A program made the translations under genes and the position numbers. From assembly GCF_027460265.1 (NCBI RefSeq), contig NZ_JAPZBC010000001.1, forward strand, positions 3,309,001 through 3,373,000: a DNA stretch of 64,000 nt, written 5' to 3'. Within the stretch, counting starts at the first letter, position 1. Every line of letters begins with the position of its first letter. Positions 8,510-15,233 of this stretch are shown piece after piece. Under the pieces are notes generated by a model. It did not search any database, was not told the origin of the DNA, and worked only from the letters and a program-made list of their open reading frames with translations. This DNA comes from Streptomyces sp. WMMC940. Lineage in GTDB: Bacteria; Actinomycetota; Actinomycetes; Streptomycetales; Streptomycetaceae.

Positions 8510-10981
8510 CCTCGGCAGACACAGGTCCGGCGCGGCGGTCTGCGGGCCGCCCGCGCCGGGACCGCACCGCTCGTCCCTGAGGGAGGCCGAGCCGGAGGCC
8601 AGGATGCGGCGCAACTGGGCACGCCGGGCGGCCGGATCGTCACCCGCTCCCTCCAGCAGCGCCTCCAGCAGTCCCCCGGCGGAGTTGTTCAGGCCACCGG
8701 CCGTGGCGGACATCAGGAACTCCAGCAGCCGGTCGATGGCCGCGTCGGAGATCGGCTCCAGCGTGAGCGTGAGGCCGTGCCGGATGCCGCTGCCCCACTC
8801 CCGGCGCCGCTTGAGCAGCTCCGGCCGGGCGGTGGCGATCACCAGCAGGGGCAGCGAGCCCACCGACGGCACGAGGTCCTCGACGAAGTCCACCAGGACG
8901 TCATCGGCCCAGTGCAGGTCCTCGAAGACCACCACGAGCGGGCCGTGCCCCGCGATCTCCGCCAGCAGCCGCCGTGACGCCGCGAGGACGTCGACGACCG
9001 CGACCCGCGTGCTCGCGCAGACCTCGGCGTCGAGGAGGGGGAGCAGACACTCCAGCATCCACTGCCGCTCCTCCCCGGCCTCGAACAGCCGCTCGACGGT
9101 GGCGGTGAGCTTGGCCCGCGTCGTCTCGGCCGAGTCGCCCCGCAGGATCCCGCAACAGGACGCCACCAGGTCGTACAGGACGGCCAGCGGCTCCTCGCCG
9201 ATGACGGGCGGGCTGCGCACCACCAGCAGCCGTACGGCCTCCGGGTTGGCCGCGACCCGCCGCTCGAACTCCATGATGAACCGGGTCTTGCCGATACCCG
9301 GCTCCCCCAGCACCGTCACCAGGTGTGGCGTCGCCTGGTGCCGGGTGCGCTGCAACAAGCCGCGCAGCACGTCCAGGTCGTACTCGCGGTCGATCACGGG
9401 TACGCCGTGCAGGGCGACGTACTCCTGGCGGAAACCCCCGACCTGCCAGCCGGGGGCCGCGTCGCCCCGGTGATAGGTGACCGCGAACTCGGTGGCGCGG
9501 CGGGTGTCGTCGCAGACCCGGATCTCCCCGGCGGGCGTGAGGGACAGCAGGGTGTGGCACTCGTCGAGGAGGGCGCCGTTGACCGACGGCGGAACCTCGC
9601 CGTGGTCGGGCTGGTAGCGGACGAGCGCCTCGCCGGTCGCGACCGCGGCTTGCACGGAGAGCCCGGGGGCGGCGGGAGTGGCCGCTCCGGCGGGGCCCGC
9701 CGCGACACCGAGGCGGTCGCGGATCGTCATCGCCGCGTGTACCGCCCGCTCGGCATCGTCCTCACCGGTGCGGGGCACCCCGAACAGGGCGAGCCAGATG
9801 GGGGTGATCGAGGCCGTGACCGTACCGCCGAGGCACTCGACCTCCTCGCGGATGACCGTCGCCGCGTTCTCGGCGGCCTCGTCGATCAGCTCGGGGTCGA
9901 TGGCGCCGTCCTCCGGGCCGAGCTGGGCGCGCACGATGAGGACGCTGACGTCCTTGCGCTCGGCCACCATGGTCCGCAGCACCGGCAACACGGGCGCCGC
10001 CGCGGCCGGCAGTTCGGCGGTGGGCGGCGGGGGGGCGGGCGTCTCGGGTGTCGCGCGGTCGGCGACCCGGCGGTCGAGGGGTTCGGCCGGTGCGGCGGAT
10101 GCGTTGGGCTGCGCGGGGACGGGCTCCAGATCGCCCGGTGCGCCCTGGGGGCCCGGTTCGGCGCGGTCCCGGGAGGCCCCCGTCATGAGCAGGTCGATCT
10201 GCTGGCGGACGGCGGCCGGGACCAGTGCCGGGTCGTGGACGAGAATGGCCTGCTGCAATGCCTTGAGGGCGTGGCCCGGTTCGAGTCCGAGTTTTTCCAC
10301 CATTTCGGTCCGGGCGCCGTGATAGGCGTCCAAGGCGTCCGCCTGCCGCCCCGACCGGTAGAGCGTCAGCATGAGTTGGCCCAGGAGCCGTTCCCGCAGC
10401 GGCTCGGCGGCAACCGTCCTCTCCAACTCGGCCAGGATGCGGTGATGACGACCGCACGCCAACTCCGCTTCGAAGTAGTCCTCCAGAGCGTCGAGCCGGG
10501 TGTTCCGGACGGAGGTCAGTTCGGGCCAGTCAATTCCTGCTTCAACAAGATCCGCCAACACCGGGCCCCGCCACAGGGCCAGTGCGTCGCGCAACAGCAG
10601 CGAGGCGCTCTCCGGTGATCCCGCCGCGAGCTCCGCGCGGCCCTTCTCGACGAGCCCCCGGAAGTTGTGGAGGTCCGTCCGGTCCGGCTCGACCCGCAGC
10701 ATGTAGCCCGGGGCCTGGCTCAACAGCTCCATACAGCCGGCGTCGCGCTCATCGGGGGTGAGCGCCCTGCGCAGTCTCCACACGGAGTTCTGCAGTATTT
10801 TCCGGGCGGACTGGGGCGTTTTGCCGACCGGCCACAACGCCTCTATCAGCTGACTGCTCGCCACTACCCGGTTGGCGTTGAGCAACAGAAAACCAAGTGT
10901 CGCACGCTGTCTCGTTCCGCCCAGTCCGACCAACTGGTCGCTGCAAACGACCTCTAATGGGCCCAGCATTCGAAACCGCAT
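8486..10981 (-). CDS. large SARP-family regulator with degenerate cyclase domain and P-loop ATPase domain
   Basis: An 831-residue protein. Residues 1-100 are an OmpR-like winged helix (MRFRMLGPLEVV, 'LIEALWP', 'VWRLRRAL'). Residues about 100-255 are the bacterial transcriptional activation domain (EAGIDWPELTSVRNTRLDALE, 'LTLYRSGRQADALDAYHGAR'). A Pro-rich linker follows. Residues about 335-455 resemble a class III nucleotide-cyclase domain ('ERKDVSVLIVRAQLG', 'FGVPRTGEDDAERAVHAAMTI') but lack the catalytic metal-binding Asp, so it is probably inactive. Residues about 515-790 are an AAA/STAND-type ATPase with Walker A GEPGIGKT at 558-565. The TPR or LuxR tail common in larger relatives is missing. 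Codon 9 is TTA, so translation should depend on bldA tRNA-Leu. The ATG at 10981 has a GGGGGAAAG site. It is the likely pathway-specific activator. Confidence 0.9.
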   Translation of the reverse strand: MRFRMLGPLEVVCSDQLVGLGGTRQRATLGFLLLNANRVVASSQLIEALWPVGKTPQSARKILQNSVWRLRRALTPDERDAGCMELLSQAPGYMLRVEPDRTDLHNFRGLVEKGRAELAAGSPESASLLLRDALALWRGPVLADLVEAGIDWPELTSVRNTRLDALEDYFEAELACGRHHRILAELERTVAAEPLRERLLGQLMLTLYRSGRQADALDAYHGARTEMVEKLGLEPGHALKALQQAILVHDPALVPAAVRQQIDLLMTGASRDRAEPGPQGAPGDLEPVPAQPNASAAPAEPLDRRVADRATPETPAPPPPTAELPAAAAPVLPVLRTMVAERKDVSVLIVRAQLGPEDGAIDPELIDEAAENAATVIREEVECLGGTVTASITPIWLALFGVPRTGEDDAERAVHAAMTIRDRLGVAAGPAGAATPAAPGLSVQAAVATGEALVRYQPDHGEVPPSVNGALLDECHTLLSLTPAGEIRVCDDTRRATEFAVTYHRGDAAPGWQVGGFRQEYVALHGVPVIDREYDLDVLRGLLQRTRHQATPHLVTVLGEPGIGKTRFIMEFERRVAANPEAVRLLVVRSPPVIGEEPLAVLYDLVASCCGILRGDSAETTRAKLTATVERLFEAGEERQWMLECLLPLLDAEVCASTRVAVVDVLAASRRLLAEIAGHGPLVVVFEDLHWADDVLVDFVEDLVPSVGSLPLLVIATARPELLKRRREWGSGIRHGLTLTLEPISDAAIDRLLEFLMSATAGGLNNSAGGLLEALLEGAGDDPAARRAQLRRILASGSASLRDERCGPGAGGPQTAAPDLCLPRSAGHPYR

Positions 10982-10996
10982 CGCTTTCCCCCATCA

Positions 10997-11020
10997 CAAG
11001 ATTTCTCAAGATTGCTCAAG
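10997..11020 (-). repeat. three CAAG direct repeats at 10-bp spacing upstream of the SARP gene
   Basis: CAAG recurs at 10997, 11007 and 11017; the longer unit is TCTCAAGATT with one or two changes per copy. On the coding strand this reads as three CTTGAG/CTTGTG motifs one helical turn apart, ending 16 bp before the SARP start codon. SARPs bind short direct repeats on one face of DNA, so autoregulation is possible. The position close to the start codon could equally mean a role in the mRNA leader. Confidence 0.4.
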
Positions 11021-11175
11021 TTCTTGCCAGCGATCGCCTTCGAGGTTCGCTTGCACAGGCGTCCCCAGATGTCAACCGTCCCCCGTGCCCGCCCGTGCCC
11101 CTCTGCTTCCCCCCGCCTCCGCCCGTCTCCGCAAGTCGACCTGCCGAGTCGACCACGAATACCTCTTCTCAAGTG

Positions 11176-11192
11176 ACACACGATCGGTGTGT
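11176..11192. promoter_or_regulatory. 17-bp inverted repeat upstream of the SARP gene (candidate operator)
   Basis: ACACAC-GATCG-GTGTGT is an interrupted palindrome with perfect 6-bp arms and a 5-bp centre, about 195 bp upstream of the SARP start and between it and the thioesterase gene. The right half (TCGGTGTGTT) resembles the conserved half of gamma-butyrolactone autoregulatory elements, but only part of that consensus is met. The 347-bp spacer 10982-11328 holds this site, the CAAG repeats and no gene. Confidence 0.4.
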
Positions 11193-11328
11193 TCCGGTCA
11201 AGTTTTCTTAGGAAGCGGGCTGTTTTATGGCTGGATTCAGGCACCCCACAGGCCATGCGCACCCGGGGTCGGTGATGGGGACAGGCCGGTGCGACCGGCC
11301 CACCCGACCGACCGCGGTCCGCCCACGG

Positions 11329-12123
11329 TCAGCCGGCACGGCTCGGCAGCAGCCCGCGAACCAGGTCGGTGACGTCACTCGCGTGGTCGTTGAGGAAGAA
11401 GTGACCGCCCTCGAACACCCGGGTGCGGAAGTCGCCCGAGGTCTGCTCGCCCCAGGCCCGGACCTCCTCGACGGTCGCCTCGGGATCCCGGTCACCGGCC
11501 AGGGCGACGACGTGACAGGACAGCGGCCGGCCGGGGGTGTCCGTGTAGGAGGCGAGGGCCCGGTGGTCCGCGCGGAGAGCGGGCAGGATCAGGTCCAGCA
11601 CTTCCGGGTCGTCGAGGACCGTGGCGTCCATGCCGCCCAGCCCGCCTACTCGCCGGACCAGTTCGGCGTCGTCCAACGGCCAGTCCCGGTTCCGCCCCCG
11701 CGCCGCGGCCGGCGCGCGACGGCCCGACACGATGAGCAGCTGGGGCTCCCCGCCGGGCTGCCGGGCGAGGCGTACGGCCACCTCGTACGCCAGTGAGGCC
11801 CCCATGCTGTGCCCGAGCAGCGCCCGGGGCCGGTCGCCCGGCGGGCCCAGCGCGTCGGCGATCAGGTCGGCCAGCAGATGCAGATCCTCGACCGGTGCCT
11901 CACGCAGCCGGTCGAGCCGTCCCGGGTACTGCACGGCCACCACATCCACGGTCGGGGAGAGTGCGACGGCCAAGGGCCGCCAGTAGGAGGCGGAGCCGCC
12001 CGCATGCGGGAAACAGACCAGTGCGCACTCCGCGTCGCTGTCGGCACCGGTAGGCCCGTTCCCCAGCGGCGGGAAGCGTCGAAACCAGACGTTCCGTTGT
12101 TGGCTCACGCCGACCAGCCCCAC
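11329..12123 (-). CDS. type II thioesterase
   Basis: A 264-residue alpha/beta hydrolase of the stand-alone thioesterase family that removes mis-primed or stalled acyl groups from NRPS/PKS carrier proteins. Landmarks in order: 'LVCFPHAGGSASYWRPLA' (oxyanion region), nucleophile motif GHSMGA (Ser near residue 104), 'VALAGDRDPEA' with the acid near residue 205, and 'FEGGHFFLNDH' with the catalytic His near residue 240. This is a complete triad at normal length. The start is a GTG at 12123; an in-frame GTG at 12108 is possible. It runs in the same direction as the SARP gene and shows that a thiotemplated assembly line belongs to this cluster. The 299 bp upstream (12124-12422) contain its promoter region and no gene. 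Confidence 0.9.
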   Translation of the reverse strand: MGLVGVSQQRNVWFRRFPPLGNGPTGADSDAECALVCFPHAGGSASYWRPLAVALSPTVDVVAVQYPGRLDRLREAPVEDLHLLADLIADALGPPGDRPRALLGHSMGASLAYEVAVRLARQPGGEPQLLIVSGRRAPAAARGRNRDWPLDDAELVRRVGGLGGMDATVLDDPEVLDLILPALRADHRALASYTDTPGRPLSCHVVALAGDRDPEATVEEVRAWGEQTSGDFRTRVFEGGHFFLNDHASDVTDLVRGLLPSRAG

Positions 12124-12422
12124 GTTCCCGCTTCCAACATCTGCCCACCGGCACCCACTTCGCGACGCCTCCGCACCTCACCGGACATCCAGGGACCTCT
12201 CAAACAGGAGTTCGCTTATCGCGCAGTCACCCGCATCGTCGCATCCCCGCGTCACATCCCGTCCGGTATTTCTCCGCAACGTCGCCGGGTGTTCGTCCAC
12301 GCAGCCGACGGCGTAGGGAAGCGCCGGCTGCAGCCGTCTGCCGCGCGCGGCCGAGCCGTCGCCGTCCTCTCCGGCGCCCCGACGAACGACGGGCAGGCCG
12401 CTCAGCATGGTCTGGTGGCCGG

Positions 12423-13043
12423 TCAGTCGCCGTACATTCCCGCGTAAGGATCCGGCTCGCCCGTCCACGGATCCAGACCTTGCTCCAGACGGCGCCCCTC
12501 CTCACGTTCGTTCAGGAAGGTGGCGGGTTGTGCACCCCAGGGAGCGAGATCACCCAGCGGGTTCTGGTCCAAGTCCGCCCGGAGCACGCACGCGAGGAAC
12601 TCGACCATCCCACAGTCGTAACGGCGCCACAGGTTGCTGTCCCTGCCGCGCACCAAGACGGGCCATGTGCCGGGGTCGTCGCCCGAGGCGTCCCAGCACA
12701 GGATGTCCGAGCCGGCGTCGGCCCCCCACGCGATGAGTTCGGGCGCTGTCCCCGCCAGCTCGGGCGACTTGGGTTCCCTGGCCCAGGCGCTCTCGGCGTT
12801 CGCGGTCTCGTGGAGCATGCCGCTCAGCTCTGCCTTCGGTCGTCCCCCCTTGGGTTCCGGGTGGAGAACGACCAGATAGTCCTCCAACGTCCCGGCTCCG
12901 TATTCCCCGATGAACCGACGGTAGTCCGGTGGGAATTCCTTGTCCCATGCGTCACGCATCTGATCCCAGTCAACCAACGTATCGCTCGCGGCTGTAGGCG
13001 GCATGAGCCGGAGCAGGGTCTCCCATGCGGTTTCCTCGGACAT
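12423..13043 (-). CDS. SMI1/KNR4-family (immunity-type) protein
   Basis: A 206-residue protein with the SMI1/KNR4 (SUKH) signature: 'WDKEFPPDYRRFIGEYGAGTLEDYLVVLHP', then 'ELIAWGADAGSDILCWDASGDDP' and 'DCGMVEFLACVLRADLDQNPLGDL'. In bacteria this superfamily commonly provides immunity against contact-dependent or Rhs-type toxins, usually encoded just downstream of the toxin gene. That fits here, because a remnant of an Rhs gene lies directly upstream on the same strand. The ATG at 13043 follows GAAGAGGC; the longer frame upstream belongs to the toxin remnant. The immunity role is inferred from family and context. Confidence 0.8.
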   Translation of the reverse strand: MSEETAWETLLRLMPPTAASDTLVDWDQMRDAWDKEFPPDYRRFIGEYGAGTLEDYLVVLHPEPKGGRPKAELSGMLHETANAESAWAREPKSPELAGTAPELIAWGADAGSDILCWDASGDDPGTWPVLVRGRDSNLWRRYDCGMVEFLACVLRADLDQNPLGDLAPWGAQPATFLNEREEGRRLEQGLDPWTGEPDPYAGMYGD

Positions 13044-13134
13044 TGATGCCTCTTCTCGTCGATCGATGTGTTGGTCCACCCCGTCACGGCAGGAGCCGTC
13101 CATCCCGTCCCCCGTGACGCTGACCGTCTGTGCG

Positions 13135-13320
13135 CCGCTGCTCTCGCCAAGTCGCCAGTTGGCAGGGGACCGTGCCATGACGGCATCCTGGTAGGCGGCC
13201 GACCCCGACGAGTACGAGGGTTCGAGACCTTCCGTGTTCCGCCGTTCGCATCGGTCGTGCTGGTCACCCGACCGCTTGCGGCGTCGTAGGCGACCGTGGC
13301 GTCCGTGTCCGAGGGAAGGG
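13135..13320 (-). pseudogene. Rhs/YD-repeat toxin remnant (LamG junction region)
   Basis: On the minus strand, 13316-13222 encodes a YD-repeat-type segment (VAYDAASGRVTSTTDANGG). Then, in another frame, 13221-13137 encodes 'SSGSAAYQDAVMARSPANWRLGESSG'. In intact Streptomyces Rhs proteins these two motifs are contiguous: the YD repeat 'YDAxTGRVTSxTDANGG' runs directly into an 'AYxDAVLxxxPxxYWRLGE' LamG-like domain. Here they are split by a frameshift near 13220 and no longer open reading frame surrounds them. What remains is about 185 bp of a gene normally several kb long, directly upstream of the SMI1-type gene. The rest of the 13044-13532 interval shows no other gene. Confidence 0.7.
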
Positions 13321-13532
13321 CGGCGCGCCGCCCAGGCTGCCGCGGGGCGCCGAGGACCAGGACGAGCCGTAGCCGGGGGCAGGCGGATCCGACGGACAGG
13401 AGGTGCCCGACCCCGGTCTCGCCGGATGGCCCCACATCCCGCCCACCTTTGCCGAATGCAAGAATGCGGCCCTTGGACGGAGAAGTGCATCGGCTCGGAG
13501 CGGGCTCGAACACTGTGGGAACGGGGGTAGCC

Positions 13533-14363
13533 ATGGCGTTGGCCATGTGTCCACTGTGCAGCGACGACGAGGACATCGAGGTGATCCGCACGCTCGACGG
13601 CGGACGTCGTCTCGTGAAGCACCGGTGCGGCTACGAATGGGAGCACAAGGAACCCCCCGTCCCGCAGAGGAATCCGCTCCGCGCCTTCGACGACCTCAAG
13701 GCCCGTTTCCCGAAACCCGAGGACGTCGGTCCCGAGCAGTTGGAGCGCGTGGCCCGGCTGAAGGAGCAGTACCTCGCCGTCAAGCCGGACTTCGACCCCG
13801 ACGTGGCGGACTACTGGTCGAAGTACCAGCAGATCTTCTCGCCCGACGGGCTGTGGACGTGCGACCCCCGAGTCCTCAAGGACTTCGCCAACTCCGAGGT
13901 CGGAGCCCGCCCCGGCAACCAGGCCACCTTCAACTCCGCGTGGAACGACATGGGAGACGCCGCAGCCGGGGAGGCGACCCGCAAGACGATCGAGTATCTG
14001 CTGTACGGCCCTGACGACGTGCCGCTCGAAGACCGGCTCCAGCATCTGCTGGACGGCACCAAGCCGTTCGCCATGACCGGTTTCAAGGAGGCCCTTCTCA
14101 CGAGGGTTCTCTGCGTGATGCACCCCGACCGGTTCCTGACGATCCTCAAGTACACGACGGAGGCGGGCGGCAAGCGCGAGATCGCGCGAATGGTCTACGG
14201 ACTGGAGCTGCCGGCACCCGAGTCGGTCAACTGGACCCTCGGCCGGCTCATCCTCTGGAGCAACGACCTCCTGAATGACCTCGACGGCCAGGGCTTCGCC
14301 AACCAGCAGCACGCCGCCGCGTTCCTGTGGTGGGCAAAGGATCAGGTCGAGGGACTTCAGTAG
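13533..14363 (+). CDS. unassigned protein with an N-terminal Cys-rich knuckle
   Basis: A 276-residue protein of unknown function. The N-terminus has CPLC at residues 4-7 and HRCGYEW near residue 30, which could form a small zinc site. The middle part has 'DPDVADYWSKYQQIF', 'NSAWNDMGDAAAGEATRKTIEYLLYG' and the C-terminal part 'GFKEALLTRVLCVMHPDRFLTILKYTTEAGGKREI', then 'FLWWAKDQ'. The 'HPDRFLxIxxYxxxxGKREI' block recalls the region preceding the AAA domain in some McrB-like ATPases, but there is no P-loop here and no such gene follows, so the protein could be a truncated or stand-alone version. ATG 13533 follows a GGGGGTA site. The location between a toxin/immunity scrap and a tRNA suggests accessory DNA. 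Confidence 0.6.
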   Translation: MALAMCPLCSDDEDIEVIRTLDGGRRLVKHRCGYEWEHKEPPVPQRNPLRAFDDLKARFPKPEDVGPEQLERVARLKEQYLAVKPDFDPDVADYWSKYQQIFSPDGLWTCDPRVLKDFANSEVGARPGNQATFNSAWNDMGDAAAGEATRKTIEYLLYGPDDVPLEDRLQHLLDGTKPFAMTGFKEALLTRVLCVMHPDRFLTILKYTTEAGGKREIARMVYGLELPAPESVNWTLGRLILWSNDLLNDLDGQGFANQQHAAAFLWWAKDQVEGLQ

Positions 14364-14980
14364 GTTGCCGTACATCGCCTGGGGCCCCTCGTAGCCCCGA
14401 TGGGCTCTGCATGGCCGAACGCGAGCACGTCACCGATGTTCAGCCGCTTCGCGATGAGCTCGCTGCGCCCGCGAAGGCGTGCACGACCGCCAGCGGGCTG
14501 TCCCGGGTCGCCCCACAGAAGTCCGGCTCACCTTCGCGCAAGTCTCCCTGCTCCCGTCTGCACGACGGCTCCGCGCCATGAACGCGGAGGGCACGGTCGT
14601 CGCCCTCCGACGCTGAGCGCCACCCCGAGGCCGTTCCCCCTGTGTATCGCGGGACCGCCGATTCCGCCCACGGCTGTCGGAACGACACAAGACCGAGACC
14701 GCTCATCGGCAGCACCCGGACCGCCCGACCTGCGCCAGACCCCGGACTCGGCGAGACGACTCCTGACTGTCCATCACGCACAGCTGTCCACCGGCTGTCC
14801 ACCGGCTGTCCAGCGAAGATGTCGAGATCTGACGGGCCCCATGGTTCAGCCGAGCAAAACAGCAGGTCACAGCCTCGCGGCAGCCTATCGGCCACAGCAT
14901 GCGAACCGGCGACCTACGCATTGCGACGCACAGACGGACGGTGCCGATTCGCCGAGATTCCCAGGTCAACGAAAACAAGA
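14364..14980. other. gene-free accessory spacer with short repeats
   Basis: No convincing coding region: frames in both directions lack coherent codon use or recognisable motifs. It contains a short tandem repeat, CTGTCCACCGG, at 14784-14794 and 14795-14805 with a partial third copy to 14814, and the tRNA-like segment listed separately. It lies between the unassigned gene and the tRNA-Thr gene and looks like residue from past integration or deletion. Confidence 0.6.
14903..14926 (-). repeat. imperfect copy of part of the tRNA-Thr gene (possible attachment-site scar)
   Basis: The 24 bp at 14903-14926 match 15036-15059 inside the tRNA-Thr gene at 21 of 24 positions, in the same orientation, covering the T-loop to anticodon-loop part of the tRNA. 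Duplication of a tRNA 3' segment is what integrase-mediated insertion leaves behind. No integrase gene is in the window, so this is at most a decayed site. Confidence 0.45.
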
Positions 14981-15010
14981 AACCCCAGGTCAGAGACCTG
15001 ACCTGGGGTT
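14981..15010 (-). terminator. intrinsic terminator of the tRNA-Thr gene
   Basis: A perfect 13-bp stem (14981-14993 with 14998-15010) closes a 4-nt loop. On the minus strand it starts 5 nt after the encoded CCA of the tRNA and is followed by the T-rich TCTTGTTTT, so it terminates the tRNA transcript. Confidence 0.88.
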
Positions 15011-15015
15011 CACCA

Positions 15016-15092
15016 TGGAGCCGCCTTCGGGATTCGAACCCGAGACCTACGCATTACGAGTGCGTTGCTCTGGCCAACTGAGCTAAGGCGGC
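15016..15092 (-). tRNA. tRNA-Thr (anticodon CGT)
   Basis: On the minus strand the sequence folds as a complete cloverleaf. The acceptor arm is GCCGCCT/AGGCGGC and the D arm GCTC...GAGC. The anticodon stem is ACGCA/TGCGT with loop CTCGTAA, so the anticodon is CGT, reading ACG threonine codons. The T arm is TCGGG-TTCGAAT-CCCGA. The body is 74 nt (15019-15092), discriminator U, and CCA is encoded at 15018-15016. A terminator hairpin follows directly. It marks the junction between accessory DNA on the left and conserved genes on the right. Confidence 0.97.
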
Positions 15093-15233
15093 AAGCTGCG
15101 GATATGGCTGTTCCGGCAGGAGCAGGCTCGCATCAGCAGCGGCGCTAAGTCTACAGGGTTATTCGGGGTGCCCCTGACCGGCCAGGCGGTCACCTCCTCC
15201 GGGCCGGTCGTACGGGACGCAGTGGCCCTCAGG

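Noticed and set aside
14364..14980. Integrase or excisionase gene beside the tRNA-Thr
   Set aside because: No frame in this region shows tyrosine or serine recombinase motifs; only the short tRNA-like repeat supports past integration.
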